Both the position numbers and the translations under genes were made by a program. DNA of 64,000 bases from an uncultured Paracoccaceae bacterium (lineage in GTDB: Bacteria > Pseudomonadota > Alphaproteobacteria > Rhodobacterales > Rhodobacteraceae), in NCBI GenBank assembly GCA_947498415.1, contig CANMKB010000004.1, positions 330,768-394,767 of the forward strand, read 5' to 3'. Below are positions 47,703 through 56,885 of the stretch, piece after piece (the first letter of the stretch is position 1; each line of letters begins with the position of its first letter). The notes beneath the pieces are model-generated. The model was given only the letters and a program-made list of their open reading frames with translations. It had not been told where the DNA came from and ran no database searches.

Positions 47703-48689
47703 ATGACAAAGCAGCGTCTAAGTGTTGTCGTTACGCGACGGTTGCCCGAGGCCGTCGAAACACGCCTTGGAGAACTGTTTGATGTTGTGCTGCGCCCCGA
47801 TGCAGAACAGATGCCGCGTGCTGAATTGTTGGCGGCGGTGAAATCCGCTGATGTCCTTGTCTCAACCCTCAATGATCGCATTGATGCTGAAGTTTTTGAG
47901 GCGGCAGGCAAGCGTCTGAAACTTATAGCGAATTATGGTGCAGGCTACGATCACATTGATGTGGAACAGGCCAATAAGCACGGCATAATGGTGACAAACA
48001 CACCCGGCGTTGTCACCGAAGACACCGCAGATATGACGATGGCGCTTATCTTGGCAGTGACCCGCCGCATCCCGGATGGGTTAAGCCAAATGCAGCGCGG
48101 CAAATGGGAGGGCTGGTCGCCGAACGCGATGCTTGGCGGTCGCGTGGGCGGACGTAAGCTTGGTATTTTGGGGATGGGCCGGATCGGTCAGGCAGTTGCC
48201 CGCCGTGCCAAAGCCTTTGGTATGGAAGTCCATTACCACAACCGCAACCCTTTACACCCAGAAATCGAAGCACGTCACGGCGCAACCTATTGGGAAAGCC
48301 TAGATCAAATGCTGGCTCGCATGGATGTTCTGTCGATCAACTGCCCACATACACCTTCGACGTTCCATTTGGTAAATGCCCGCAGGCTTAAGCTGATGAA
48401 ACCAGATGCGGTGATTGTGAACACCTCGCGTGGGGAAGTCATCGATGAAACAGCGCTTGTTCAGGCTTTAAAAGACGGAGCCATCGCAGGCGCCGGATTA
48501 GACGTATACGAAGGTGGCGAGGAAATGGGGGCCGAACTGCGTAACTTAAAGAACGTTGTGATGCTGCCACATATGGGATCGGCGACGGTCGAGGGCCGTA
48601 TCGAAATGGGCGAAAAGGTCATTCTCAACATCAAACACGTTGAAGATGGGCACAAACCCCCTGATCTTGTTTTACCCCAAATCAGCTAA
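47703..48689 (+). CDS. D-2-hydroxyacid dehydrogenase (glyoxylate/hydroxypyruvate reductase type)
   Basis: 328 residues from ATG after GAGGAGGAGACGC; a start 15 bases upstream overlaps that site. The NAD-binding core is LGILGMGRIGQAVARRAKAFG. The catalytic residues are Arg in NTSRGEVIDE, the Glu region GLDVYEG and His in LPHMGSAT. It is closest in pattern to glyoxylate/hydroxypyruvate reductase (GhrB/GyaR), acting in glycolate/serine metabolism. A terminator follows. Confidence 0.9.
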   Translation: MTKQRLSVVVTRRLPEAVETRLGELFDVVLRPDAEQMPRAELLAAVKSADVLVSTLNDRIDAEVFEAAGKRLKLIANYGAGYDHIDVEQANKHGIMVTNTPGVVTEDTADMTMALILAVTRRIPDGLSQMQRGKWEGWSPNAMLGGRVGGRKLGILGMGRIGQAVARRAKAFGMEVHYHNRNPLHPEIEARHGATYWESLDQMLARMDVLSINCPHTPSTFHLVNARRLKLMKPDAVIVNTSRGEVIDETALVQALKDGAIAGAGLDVYEGGEEMGAELRNLKNVVMLPHMGSATVEGRIEMGEKVILNIKHVEDGHKPPDLVLPQIS

Positions 48690-48691
48690 CC

Positions 48692-48720
48692 AAAAAAGCC
48701 GCCCGAATTGGGCGGCTTTT
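48692..48720 (+). terminator. Bidirectional terminator between the hydroxyacid dehydrogenase and rpe
   Basis: AAAAAAGCCGCCC, loop GAATT, GGGCGGCTTTT. A-run and T-run on both flanks suit both convergent genes. Confidence 0.9.
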
Positions 48721-48734
48721 GTCATTTATAAACC

Positions 48735-49415
48735 TTAAGCAACGGCCGCGCGAATGGCACGAATGTTTTCGCCATAGGGGGCCGGGTTAGATACAGACCC
48801 ACCTTTGAACACCGCAGAGCCCGCCACCAGCACATCTGCGCCAGCTGATGCCATCAATGGCGCAGTTTCTGGGGTTATCCCGCCGTCGATCTGAATATGG
48901 ATTGGACGATCGCCAATCATCGCTCGCAGCTTCTTTACCTTCTCGATTTGGCTGTGGATGAACTTTTGCCCGCCAAAACCTGGGTTCACCGTCATCACAC
49001 AGATCAGGTCAACCATATCCAGCAGGTATTCGATGTCTTCGATACCTGTGCCCGGATTCAAAGCAAGCCCCGCCTTACAGCCTGCGCCTCGGATCGCCTG
49101 TAATGTGCGGTGGATATGTGGTCCTGCCTCAAGGTGCGCCGTCAGAACATCAGCGCCTGCATCTGCAAAGGCCTGAATGTAAGGATCCACCGGAGAGATC
49201 ATAAGATGCACATCCATCACAGTGTTGATGTGCTTGCGGATGGCAGCACACAGTGGCGGACCGAACGTCAGGTTTGGCACAAAATGCCCATCCATAACGT
49301 CCACGTGAATCCAGTCGGCGCCTTGGGCTTCGACAGCTTCAATTTCAGCACCGAAATTCGCGAAATCGGCAGACAGGATCGATGGAGCAATCTTAACAGA
49401 TCGGTCAAAGCTCAT
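48735..49415 (-). CDS. rpe: Ribulose-phosphate 3-epimerase
   Basis: 226 residues from the ATG after GCTGAGGAGAACACC; the frame is open 81 bases further upstream without a site. It interconverts ribulose-5-P and xylulose-5-P in the pentose phosphate pathway. It has IAPSILSADFANFG, DWIHVDVMDGHFVPNLTFGP (metal His and catalytic Asp), DVHLMI, VMTVNPGFGGQKFI and IQIDGGITPETAPL. All TIM-barrel motifs are intact. Confidence 0.96.
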   Translation of the reverse strand: MSFDRSVKIAPSILSADFANFGAEIEAVEAQGADWIHVDVMDGHFVPNLTFGPPLCAAIRKHINTVMDVHLMISPVDPYIQAFADAGADVLTAHLEAGPHIHRTLQAIRGAGCKAGLALNPGTGIEDIEYLLDMVDLICVMTVNPGFGGQKFIHSQIEKVKKLRAMIGDRPIHIQIDGGITPETAPLMASAGADVLVAGSAVFKGGSVSNPAPYGENIRAIRAAVA

Positions 49416-49714
49416 GGTGTTCTCCTCAGCAGGCTTTGATTCGTTGCGCTGAAAATGCGCCGAACGCGCCGAAAGTGCAAATGGCTGCTTCGTCACAGGA
49501 TCGCAGCGAAAAGACTATCAATAATTAAGCACAAGAGGCGCAATATGCGCATAGTTGCAACGAAACCGTCTTAAAACCCCATCAAGAGAGTATCACTTCT
49601 AACTTATTCATAAAAAATTCAGTGCTTTGATGAGAGTTGGGGCACGATCATTCATGTCATTCGTAAAATCGCGAACCGCTTTATTGGGTTCGTACCACTA
49701 AAAGGAAAAGACCT

Positions 49715-50212
49715 ATGGTATTTATGGACCCAATGTCTGCGTCAGCAATAGGTTGGCAGTTGGTTGGAAAATCAGTTGAACAACAGTTGAGGCTTACGCT
49801 TGCACTGCAAGAGATGTTGCTTGCGCCTGTTATGATCGCCGCAGCGCCTATCGCAGCGACAAAGCCAGCTAAACCAGCACAGCGCAAACCTGCAGCCAAG
49901 AAAGCAAAACCGACGCCAGCAGCCAAATCCGTGGTCTTTAAGGCATCTCAACACACCAAACCGGCCGCACCAAAGGCAAGCGTGAAAACAGTTAAAGCAA
50001 CAGAGAAAGTTTCAGTGCCAGTCGAAAAGCCTGTTGTAAAGAAAGCTGCTGCCCCAGCCGCTAAACCAGCTGAAGAACCGGTCAAAAAAACGGTGGCACC
50101 TGCAAAAATTGCCGCAAAATCTAAACCCGCACCGCAATCTGCCCCAAAGTCACGAAAGCGAGCACCTTCGACCCCACCCGCCATGCCCGAAGCGCCTAAA
50201 AAACCAGCATAG
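49715..50212 (+). CDS. Ala/Lys/Pro-rich low-complexity protein, possibly phasin-like
   Basis: 165 residues. The first 45 form an amphipathic, hydrophobic helix region (SAIGWQLVGKSVEQQLRLTLALQEMLLAPVM). The remaining 120 are almost only Ala, Lys, Pro, Val, Ser (for example KPAQRKPAAKKAKPTPAAKS), like the histone-H1-like tail of PhaF-type phasins or nucleoid proteins. A ribosome site AAAAGGAAAAG precedes it. The tail should bind nucleic acid or be disordered. Identity is uncertain; the roughly 300-base region upstream shows no other gene. Confidence 0.55.
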   Translation: MVFMDPMSASAIGWQLVGKSVEQQLRLTLALQEMLLAPVMIAAAPIAATKPAKPAQRKPAAKKAKPTPAAKSVVFKASQHTKPAAPKASVKTVKATEKVSVPVEKPVVKKAAAPAAKPAEEPVKKTVAPAKIAAKSKPAPQSAPKSRKRAPSTPPAMPEAPKKPA

Positions 50213-50334
50213 TCATGACGAAAGCCTTGCACCAGGCGCAAGGCGGGCATTCCGAACCAGCTATTATCATTCGGCCAAAACTAAAATAGGTTGTGTTTAG
50301 GGAGAGACATGAAACCTAAATCGGAGTTCGTCTC

Positions 50335-50562
50335 ATGGCTGCAACAGCTACAGCGCAACGCGCAACAAACATTTCAATTTTCGCTGCAATCGCGGCACCT
50401 TTCATCGCAATCGGCAACGGCCTCGTGACTTTGGCTGAAAACAGCGATCGCATGAAGAAAGTGGCAAAACTGAACGCGATGTCAGACGAAGAGCTGGCGA
50501 AACGCGGCCTTTCACGTGAAGACGTTGTACGTCACGTATTTGCCGACGTAATGGGCATGTAA
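50335..50562 (+). CDS. Small DUF1127-like protein
   Basis: 75 residues. The C-terminal half, KLNAMSDEELAKRGLSREDVVRHVF, fits the DUF1127 pattern (L-x-D-x-L-x-x-x-G-L-x-R-x-D). The N-terminus is a short hydrophobic stretch (ISIFAAIAAPFIAIGNGLVT). Small DUF1127 proteins in alphaproteobacteria affect RNA turnover or phosphate/carbon physiology; the role here is open. A clear terminator follows. Confidence 0.75.
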   Translation: MAATATAQRATNISIFAAIAAPFIAIGNGLVTLAENSDRMKKVAKLNAMSDEELAKRGLSREDVVRHVFADVMGM

Positions 50563-50586
50563 GCCACGAAGGCTTTCAAACAAATC

Positions 50587-50612
50587 GGGGCGCTCAAAGC
50601 GCCCCTTTTTTT
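50587..50612 (+). terminator. Rho-independent terminator after the DUF1127-like gene
   Basis: GGGGCGC, loop TCAAA, GCGCCCC and then seven T. Confidence 0.92.
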
Positions 50613-50637
50613 ATGCTTAGTGATGGAAAAAAGACGA

Positions 50638-52491
50638 TTACTCGTCTTCATCCTCTAGCATCCGAACAGCCCCCAAAGATGCGTTCGCGACATGGGCTGC
50701 ATAGGCTTTAAGAGCTTTTGAAACTGCACGTGGGCGGCCTTCGGCTTTCCAGCTTTTCTTTTCAGACTGAGGGTGCGCAGCACGACGACGCGCGATTTCC
50801 TCATCAGAGACTTCAAGTTGGATTTTCCGGTTCGGAATAGAGATGGTGATTTTGTCGCCATCTTCTACCAGACCGATCAAGCCTTTTTCCGCGGCTTCCG
50901 GGGAGACGTGGCCAATGGAAAGGCCCGCGGAGCCACCAGAGAAACGACCATCCGTCACCAATGCGCAGGTTTTGTCCAAACCTTTGGATTTCAAATATGC
51001 GGTTGGGTACAGCATTTCCTGCATACCTGGGCCGCCTTTCGGGCCCTCGTAGCGCACGATAACGACAGAGTTTTCTTTAACGTCGCCACGCAGAATGCCA
51101 TTCATGGAATCTTCCATGGATTCAAAGACCTTCGCAGTGCCTTCGAACTCATACATGTCCTTGATCACGCCAGCGGTCTTAACGATACAGCCCTGCTCTG
51201 CGAGGTTGCCAAACAACACGCACAGGCCACCCTCTTCGGAGTAAGCGTTTTCAAAGTCACGCACACAGCCATCTTCGATGTCTAGATCAAGCTCGGTGTA
51301 CATGCGGGATTGGCTAAAGGCTTGTGTGGTGCGCACACCGCCTGGGGCCGCGATGAACAAATCATGCGCTTCGTTTCCAGCGGTGCCGCGGCGCACGTCC
51401 CATTTGTCGATAAAGTCACCAACCGTCTTTTCATGCACGGTCGCACAATCGCGGTGGATTTTACCAGCCCGGTCCAATTCTCCCATGATCCGCGCAATAC
51501 CGCCTGCGCGGTGCACGTCTTCCATGTGATACTTGGGCGTAGATGGCGCAACTTTGCACAGATGAGGAATTTCACGGCTAAGGCGATCCATATCCGCCAT
51601 GGTGAAATCAACTTCGCCTTCGTGCGCGATCGCCAGAAGGTGCAACACGGTGTTTGTAGAACCGCCCATCGCAATGTCGAGCATCATGGCGTTTTCAAAA
51701 GCGTCAAAAGTTGCGATGCCGCGTGGCAATGCAGATGCGTCTTCGTTTTTGTACCAACGCTCACACAGCTCAACGATCTTGTGGCCCGCTTCTTTGAATA
51801 GACCCTCACGCTTAGAGTGCGTGGCGAGCAAAGACCCGTTACCCGGCAGAGCAAGGCCCAGCGCTTCGGCCAAACAGTTCATTGAGTTCGCGGTAAACAT
51901 ACCAGAGCATGACCCACAGGTCGGGCAGGCAGAGCGCTCAAGTTTGCCCACTTCTTCTTCGGTGCGGCTGTCGTCGGTTGCACCAATGATCGCTGTCACA
52001 AGGTCAGCTTTGGTTTCGCCATCGCTTAGAATGACCTTACCCGCTTCCATTGGACCGCCAGACACAAAGATCGCCGGGATGTTCAGGCGCATGGCGGCCA
52101 TCAACATACCCGGGGTGATCTTGTCACAGTTGGAAATACAAACCAACGCATCCACACAGTGAGCATTGGCCATGTATTCTACAGAGTCAGCGATCACTTC
52201 GCGGGACGGCAAAGAATACAGCATCCCGTCGTGGCCCATGGCAATACCATCATCCACGGCGATTGTGTTCATCTCTTTGGCAACACCACCTGCTTTTTCG
52301 ATCTCACGCGCCACAAGCTGACCCATGTCTTTCAAGTGAACGTGGCCGGGCACAAATTCCGTGAACGAGTTCACGACCGCAATAATCGGCTTTCCAAAGT
52401 CATCATCCCCCATGCCTGTAGCACGCCACAAAGCGCGGGCGGCGGCCATACGGCGGCCAAAGGTCGAAGTCTTGGAACGAAGATCTGGCAT
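50638..52491 (-). CDS. ilvD: Dihydroxy-acid dehydratase
   Basis: 617 residues. It dehydrates the products of IlvC to 2-oxo acids for valine and isoleucine. The iron-sulfur Cys are in [11 protein letters not shown] and [21 protein letters not shown] (the CxxC arrangement of the 4Fe-4S bacterial form). [22 protein letters not shown] is the conserved substrate region. Edd, its paralogue of the same length class, is encoded 0.8 kb further on; IlvD is told apart by [10 protein letters not shown] and the [16 protein letters not shown] context. Transcribed alone. Confidence 0.95.
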   Translation of the reverse strand: MPDLRSKTSTFGRRMAAARALWRATGMGDDDFGKPIIAVVNSFTEFVPGHVHLKDMGQLVAREIEKAGGVAKEMNTIAVDDGIAMGHDGMLYSLPSREVIADSVEYMANAHCVDALVCISNCDKITPGMLMAAMRLNIPAIFVSGGPMEAGKVILSDGETKADLVTAIIGATDDSRTEEEVGKLERSACPTCGSCSGMFTANSMNCLAEALGLALPGNGSLLATHSKREGLFKEAGHKIVELCERWYKNEDASALPRGIATFDAFENAMMLDIAMGGSTNTVLHLLAIAHEGEVDFTMADMDRLSREIPHLCKVAPSTPKYHMEDVHRAGGIARIMGELDRAGKIHRDCATVHEKTVGDFIDKWDVRRGTAGNEAHDLFIAAPGGVRTTQAFSQSRMYTELDLDIEDGCVRDFENAYSEEGGLCVLFGNLAEQGCIVKTAGVIKDMYEFEGTAKVFESMEDSMNGILRGDVKENSVVIVRYEGPKGGPGMQEMLYPTAYLKSKGLDKTCALVTDGRFSGGSAGLSIGHVSPEAAEKGLIGLVEDGDKITISIPNRKIQLEVSDEEIARRRAAHPQSEKKSWKAEGRPRAVSKALKAYAAHVANASLGAVRMLEDEDE

Positions 52492-52639
52492 ATCGCTATC
52501 CTCAAAAGTCTATTGGGCTTAGGTTTGGCACCATCGGGTGCCACTCTGAAACATGATTTGCAAGCAAAATGGGACAGAATCTTGCGAATCCCGCCCCATT
52601 TGTGAACAGCTTATTCGTTCAAGGCTGTGTGCCCTAATC

Positions 52640-53287
52640 TCATCGCTGTAGTTGGCTTGCTTCGCGGGCCAACTCTTCGATGGCTTTCCAATCGCCAGCT
52701 TGCACCAAATCATTCGGGGCAACCCAGCTGCCACCAGCGCATACAACGTTTTTCAGGGACAGATAGCTATCTGCGTTTTTCGGGCTGACACCGCCGGTAG
52801 GGCAGAATGACACCTGAGGGATCGGCGCACCGATACCCTTAAGCGCGGGTGCACCACCGTTGGCTTCGGCAGGGAAGAACTTCAGCATGTTATAGCCGCG
52901 CTCCAAAAGGCGCATCGCCTCGGAAGATGTGGCGACGCCTGGCAACATCGCGAGACCTTCGGCCTCACAAGCATCCAGCAGCTTATCTGTCGCGCCCGGA
53001 GACACGCCAAACTTTGCGCCGGCGTCCAGCGCAGCTTTGACATCAGCAGGTGTCAGCAATGTGCCAGCGCCGACAACTCCGCCTTCGACCTTTGCCATTT
53101 CGCGAATGACGTCGAGTGCGACCGGTGTGCGCAAAGTCACTTCGAGTGCAGGTAGACCACCAGCAACCAAAGCTTCGGCCAATGGACGGGCATGAGCAAC
53201 GTCATGCACGACCAACACTGGGACAATAGGAGCAAGCTCGCAAATTTCACGCGCTGCAGCGCTTGCTTGGGATGGGCTGATAGGCAT
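52640..53287 (-). CDS. eda: 2-keto-3-deoxy-6-phosphogluconate aldolase
   Basis: 215 residues. It cleaves KDPG to pyruvate and glyceraldehyde-3-P, the last step of the Entner-Doudoroff pathway. LEVTLRTPVAL carries the catalytic Glu and substrate Arg, VGAGTLLTPADVKAALDAGAKF follows, and the Schiff-base Lys is in NMLKFFPAEANGG. SFCPTGGVSPKNADSYL completes the barrel. It lies three bases after edd on the same strand. Confidence 0.96.
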   Translation of the reverse strand: MPISPSQASAAAREICELAPIVPVLVVHDVAHARPLAEALVAGGLPALEVTLRTPVALDVIREMAKVEGGVVGAGTLLTPADVKAALDAGAKFGVSPGATDKLLDACEAEGLAMLPGVATSSEAMRLLERGYNMLKFFPAEANGGAPALKGIGAPIPQVSFCPTGGVSPKNADSYLSLKNVVCAGGSWVAPNDLVQAGDWKAIEELAREASQLQR

Positions 53288-53290
53288 GTT

Positions 53291-55099
53291 TTATTCTCCG
53301 AAAACAGAAGCGCCCGTATCGGCGGAACCGACAACAGCGCGGAAGGCTTTGAACAATTCGCGACCCACACCAGCTTCGTTGCCAGACAGGTCAGCGACAA
53401 CGGGCTCTCTTTCAAGAACGCCATCTGTAAGAATTTCGAGGTCGCCAGAAATGGCGTCGACCTTTACTACATCGCCATCACGCAAAAAGGCAATCGGCCC
53501 GCCGTCCAAAGCTTCTGGGCTGACGTGGATGGCAGATGGCACCTTGCCCGATGCCCCAGACATTCGGCCGTCTGTGACCAAGGCTACCTTTTGCCCCCGA
53601 CCCTGCATGATCTGCATCATCGGGGTCAGGCTGTGAAGTTCCGGCATGCCATTTGACTTCGGTCCCTGAAAGCGCACAACAATGATGACATCATCTGTCA
53701 GCTCACCCGCTTTAAAGGCTTCTTTCGCTTCTTCTTGATCATGGAAGACACGAACGGGCGCTTCGATCACGCGATGCGCTTCTGCGACGGCAGAAATCTT
53801 CATAACGCCGGTGCCCAAATTGCCCGCAAGGCGCGACAATCCACCATTGGCTTGGAACGGTTCCGCAAGCGGGCGCACGATTTTCTCGTTCAGGCTTTCA
53901 GCTGGGCCTGCCCGCCATGTCAGGCCGCCGTCGGTCAAAAACGGTTCGGTTGTATAGTTCTCAAGCCCTTCCCCGGCGACCGTTTTTGTATCAGGGTGCA
54001 GCAAACCACCCCTAAGCAATTCACCGATCATATAACCAAGCCCACCGGCCGCATGGAAATGGTTCACGTCAGCCAAGCCATTTGGATAAACACGCGCAAG
54101 CAACGGAACGACGGATGAAAGATCAGCAAAATCCTCCCAATCCAATACAATCCCGCCGGCCCGCGCCATGGCCAGAAGGTGGATCAAAAGATTTGTTGAA
54201 CCTCCGGTCGCCATAAGCCCGACAATGCCATTCACAAAGGCCTTTTCATCTAAGATGTCGCACACGGGAGTATAGTTGTTGCCCAATGCCGACAATGAGA
54301 GCGCACGCTTTGCGCCCTCGGTTGTTAGGGCGTCGCGCAATGGAGTGTTTGGATTCACAAAGCTAGACCCTGGCAGGTGCAAGCCCATGAATTCCATCAG
54401 CATCTGGTTGGTGTTCGCCGTACCGTAGAACGTACATGTCCCCGGCCCATGATAGGCCGCCATTTCAGAGGCCATCAGTTCGTCGCGACCACATTCACCC
54501 GCTGCAAACCTTTGGCGCACCACAGATTTTTCATCGTTGGTGATACCCGATGTCATAGGCCCTGCTGGCAGAAATACCGCAGGCAAATGACCAAAAGCTT
54601 GTGCGCCAATCACCAGCCCGGGGACAATCTTATCACACACCCCCAAGTACACGGTTGAATCATACACATTGTGTGACAACGCCACGCCCGTGGCCATCGC
54701 AATCACATCACGGGAAAACAGGCTCAACTCCATCCCCGCCTCACCCTGTGTGACACCGTCACACATCGCGGGCACGCCACCCGCGACTTGCGCAGTGCCG
54801 CCTACGGCACGGGCTGCTTCACGGATTTGGGCAGGATAAGTTTCAAAGGGTTGGTGTGCTGACAGCATGTCGTTGTAGGCTGTCACGATCCCTAAATTGC
54901 CCGCGGATTTGGTTGCGAGCGCATTTTGGTCTGGACCCGCCCCCGCATAGGCATGGGCTTGCCCGGAACAAGACAAATGCGCCCGGCTGGGGCCTTTGCT
55001 TTGGGCGGCTGCCATACGGTCAAGATAGGGACCGCGCGTCTTTTCACTGCGTGCGATGACGCGGTCAGTTACTGACGAAATGGTGGCATTCAAAGTCAT
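53291..55099 (-). CDS. edd: 6-phosphogluconate dehydratase
   Basis: 602 residues from ATG (MTLNATISSVTDRVIARSEKT); an in-frame start 45 bases upstream would overlap zwf. It forms KDPG from 6-phosphogluconate. The cluster Cys are in TVYLGVCDKIVPGL and GPGTCTFYGTANTNQMLMEF, with PAMCDGVTQGEAGMELSL earlier; VTDGRMSGASGKVPSAIHVSPEA matches the IlvD/Edd family. It is placed between zwf and eda, so zwf-edd-eda is one operon. Confidence 0.95.
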   Translation of the reverse strand: MTLNATISSVTDRVIARSEKTRGPYLDRMAAAQSKGPSRAHLSCSGQAHAYAGAGPDQNALATKSAGNLGIVTAYNDMLSAHQPFETYPAQIREAARAVGGTAQVAGGVPAMCDGVTQGEAGMELSLFSRDVIAMATGVALSHNVYDSTVYLGVCDKIVPGLVIGAQAFGHLPAVFLPAGPMTSGITNDEKSVVRQRFAAGECGRDELMASEMAAYHGPGTCTFYGTANTNQMLMEFMGLHLPGSSFVNPNTPLRDALTTEGAKRALSLSALGNNYTPVCDILDEKAFVNGIVGLMATGGSTNLLIHLLAMARAGGIVLDWEDFADLSSVVPLLARVYPNGLADVNHFHAAGGLGYMIGELLRGGLLHPDTKTVAGEGLENYTTEPFLTDGGLTWRAGPAESLNEKIVRPLAEPFQANGGLSRLAGNLGTGVMKISAVAEAHRVIEAPVRVFHDQEEAKEAFKAGELTDDVIIVVRFQGPKSNGMPELHSLTPMMQIMQGRGQKVALVTDGRMSGASGKVPSAIHVSPEALDGGPIAFLRDGDVVKVDAISGDLEILTDGVLEREPVVADLSGNEAGVGRELFKAFRAVVGSADTGASVFGE

Positions 55100-55122
55100 A
55101 GCTTTTCGCTTTCTTGCATCAA

Positions 55123-56565
55123 TTACTGGCCAATCGTGCGCCAACGGCGCCCGTCTTTGTGCATAAGCAACAAAGCATCTTCTGGCCCTGCGCTTCCAAC
55201 GTCATATTGCTGGGGTTTAATCGGACGATCTGTCCAGCTTGCAATAATTGGGTCGGCCCAGGCCCAAGCAGCCTCAACCTCATCCCCTCGCATAAACAAA
55301 GTTTGGTCGCCACGGATGACGTCCATAATCAATCGTTCATACGCATCTTGGGGCTTTTCAGAATCCTTGAGAGAATCTGCAAAAGTCATATCCAAGGACG
55401 CTTCGGTCAGGCGCATCCCACCCGGGCCGGGATCTTTGATGGTTGTGTGCAATGTCATGCCCTCGTCGGGCTGCAAACGGATCACCAAGACATTCCCGTG
55501 AGGCGTATCAATGCCCGGAAAAATCATATGCGGAGGGTTGCGGAAATAGACGGCAATCTCTGAGAGCCTTTCGCGCAAACACTTGCCTGTACGCAAATAG
55601 AAAGGGGTACCCGCCCAGCGCCAGTTGGCGACATCTACCTTCATCGCGACAAAGCTTTCGGTGATGCTATTTGGGTTTCCCGCGTGCTCACGATAACTGC
55701 CTTGTTCGCCAGCCGCGCGATACTGCCCCCGCGCGATGTCATCAATGGGCACCTCTTTGAGCGCCTCGATAACTTTAAGCTTTTCATTCCGCACAGCATT
55801 GGGCGTGAATTGCGACGGCGGCTCCATCGCGGTCAAGCACAACAACTGCATCAGGTGGTTTTGAACCATATCCCGCATCGCGCCAGACTGGTCGTAATAC
55901 TCGCCCCGACCGTCAACAGACAGACTTTCAGCCACGGTGATTTGCACGTGATCAATGTGGGATGAATTCCAAAGAGGCTCAAACAGTGAATTTGCAAAGC
56001 GCAAAGCCATCAGGTTTTGAACCGTTTCTTTCCCAAGATAGTGATCGATCCGGTAAATCTGATGCTCTTGGAAATAGGTACGCAGCTCTGCGTTGAGAGC
56101 CCTGGCCGATTTCAAATCATTCCCAAAGGGCTTTTCGACAACAATACGGCTGTCGTCGGTTGCAATGCCACTTTGTTTTAAACGGGCGGCAATTGGGCCA
56201 AAAAAGCTTGGCGCAACAGATAGATAGAATGCACGAATGACATCTGGGCGTATCGCTTTGGCCAATGGCTTCCAGCCGCGATCACCTGTCGCATCGATTG
56301 AGATATAATCGACCTGAGACAGGAAACGCTCGACACAGTCGTGTTCGCTTTCCTCGATAGGTTCAAGAGCGGCACGCACCTTATCTTGAAACTCTTCTCT
56401 CGAAAGTTCAGAGCGTGACACGCCCAAAATACGACTATCGTTGTTAAATTGACCGGCTAGAAATCGGTGAAACAGCCCAGGCCAGATCTTGCGGCGCGCA
56501 AGATCGCCTGTTGCCCCGAAAAGCACCAAATCAAATGCATCCACCGGGATGACACGTGAAACCAT
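55123..56565 (-). CDS. zwf: Glucose-6-phosphate 1-dehydrogenase
   Basis: 480 residues from ATG after GAATGAGGTCTAAA. It oxidises glucose-6-P to 6-phosphogluconolactone with NAD(P). The nucleotide loop is LVLFGATGDLARRKIWPGL. The substrate site is RIDHYLGKETVQN and VVEKPFGNDLKSA; FYLRTGKCL and NRLIMDVIRGDQTLF-like ERLIMDVIRGDQTLFMR follow. No 6-phosphogluconolactonase gene lies in the operon, which goes straight on to edd. Upstream is the stub of a sugar-transporter ATPase gene. Confidence 0.96.
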   Translation of the reverse strand: MVSRVIPVDAFDLVLFGATGDLARRKIWPGLFHRFLAGQFNNDSRILGVSRSELSREEFQDKVRAALEPIEESEHDCVERFLSQVDYISIDATGDRGWKPLAKAIRPDVIRAFYLSVAPSFFGPIAARLKQSGIATDDSRIVVEKPFGNDLKSARALNAELRTYFQEHQIYRIDHYLGKETVQNLMALRFANSLFEPLWNSSHIDHVQITVAESLSVDGRGEYYDQSGAMRDMVQNHLMQLLCLTAMEPPSQFTPNAVRNEKLKVIEALKEVPIDDIARGQYRAAGEQGSYREHAGNPNSITESFVAMKVDVANWRWAGTPFYLRTGKCLRERLSEIAVYFRNPPHMIFPGIDTPHGNVLVIRLQPDEGMTLHTTIKDPGPGGMRLTEASLDMTFADSLKDSEKPQDAYERLIMDVIRGDQTLFMRGDEVEAAWAWADPIIASWTDRPIKPQQYDVGSAGPEDALLLMHKDGRRWRTIGQ

Positions 56566-56737
56566 TTTAGACCTCATTCGTATGCACTTGCGTACATACA
56601 CTCTCTCTGCACATGAAATGTGACATCAACCGAATACGTCGAGCACCTCTCCCAAAGCGCTCCGATCAATGATAGCGCTAACATCTCAGCATTTTCAACA
56701 AATAGCAAGAGCCTTCAGAATAAGGTAAACAACATAA

Positions 56738-56768
56738 AAAAAGGCACCCGCTATGCGGATGCCCATAT
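56738..56768 (-). terminator. Rho-independent terminator after the ABC ATPase stub
   Basis: On the minus strand: GGCATCCGC, loop ATA, GCGGGTGCC, then seven T. It sits about 25 bases after the stop of the truncated gene, as it would after an intact one, and separates it from zwf. Confidence 0.85.
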
Positions 56769-56789
56769 CGACTGGCCCTTATAGTTGGG

Positions 56790-56885
56790 TCAAACGGTGC
56801 CGCCCAACGATCCTTCAAGATCGGCAAGCTCCTGCCCACCGGCCATGAGATTTTGCAACTCTTCATGCGCAATCTCACCCTTCAT
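56790..56885 (-). pseudogene. 3' stub of a probable sugar ABC transporter ATPase gene
   Basis: About 30 residues (MKGEIAHEELQNLMAGG, then QELADLEGSLGGTV) in frame with, but unrelated to, the IS66 transposase in front of them. The LMAGGQEL-DLE pattern recalls the C-terminus of simple-sugar (FrcA/RbsA-like) import ATPases; this is from memory and moderate in confidence. A normal terminator follows. The rest of the gene is not in the window. A sugar importer would fit next to zwf-edd-eda. Confidence 0.4.
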
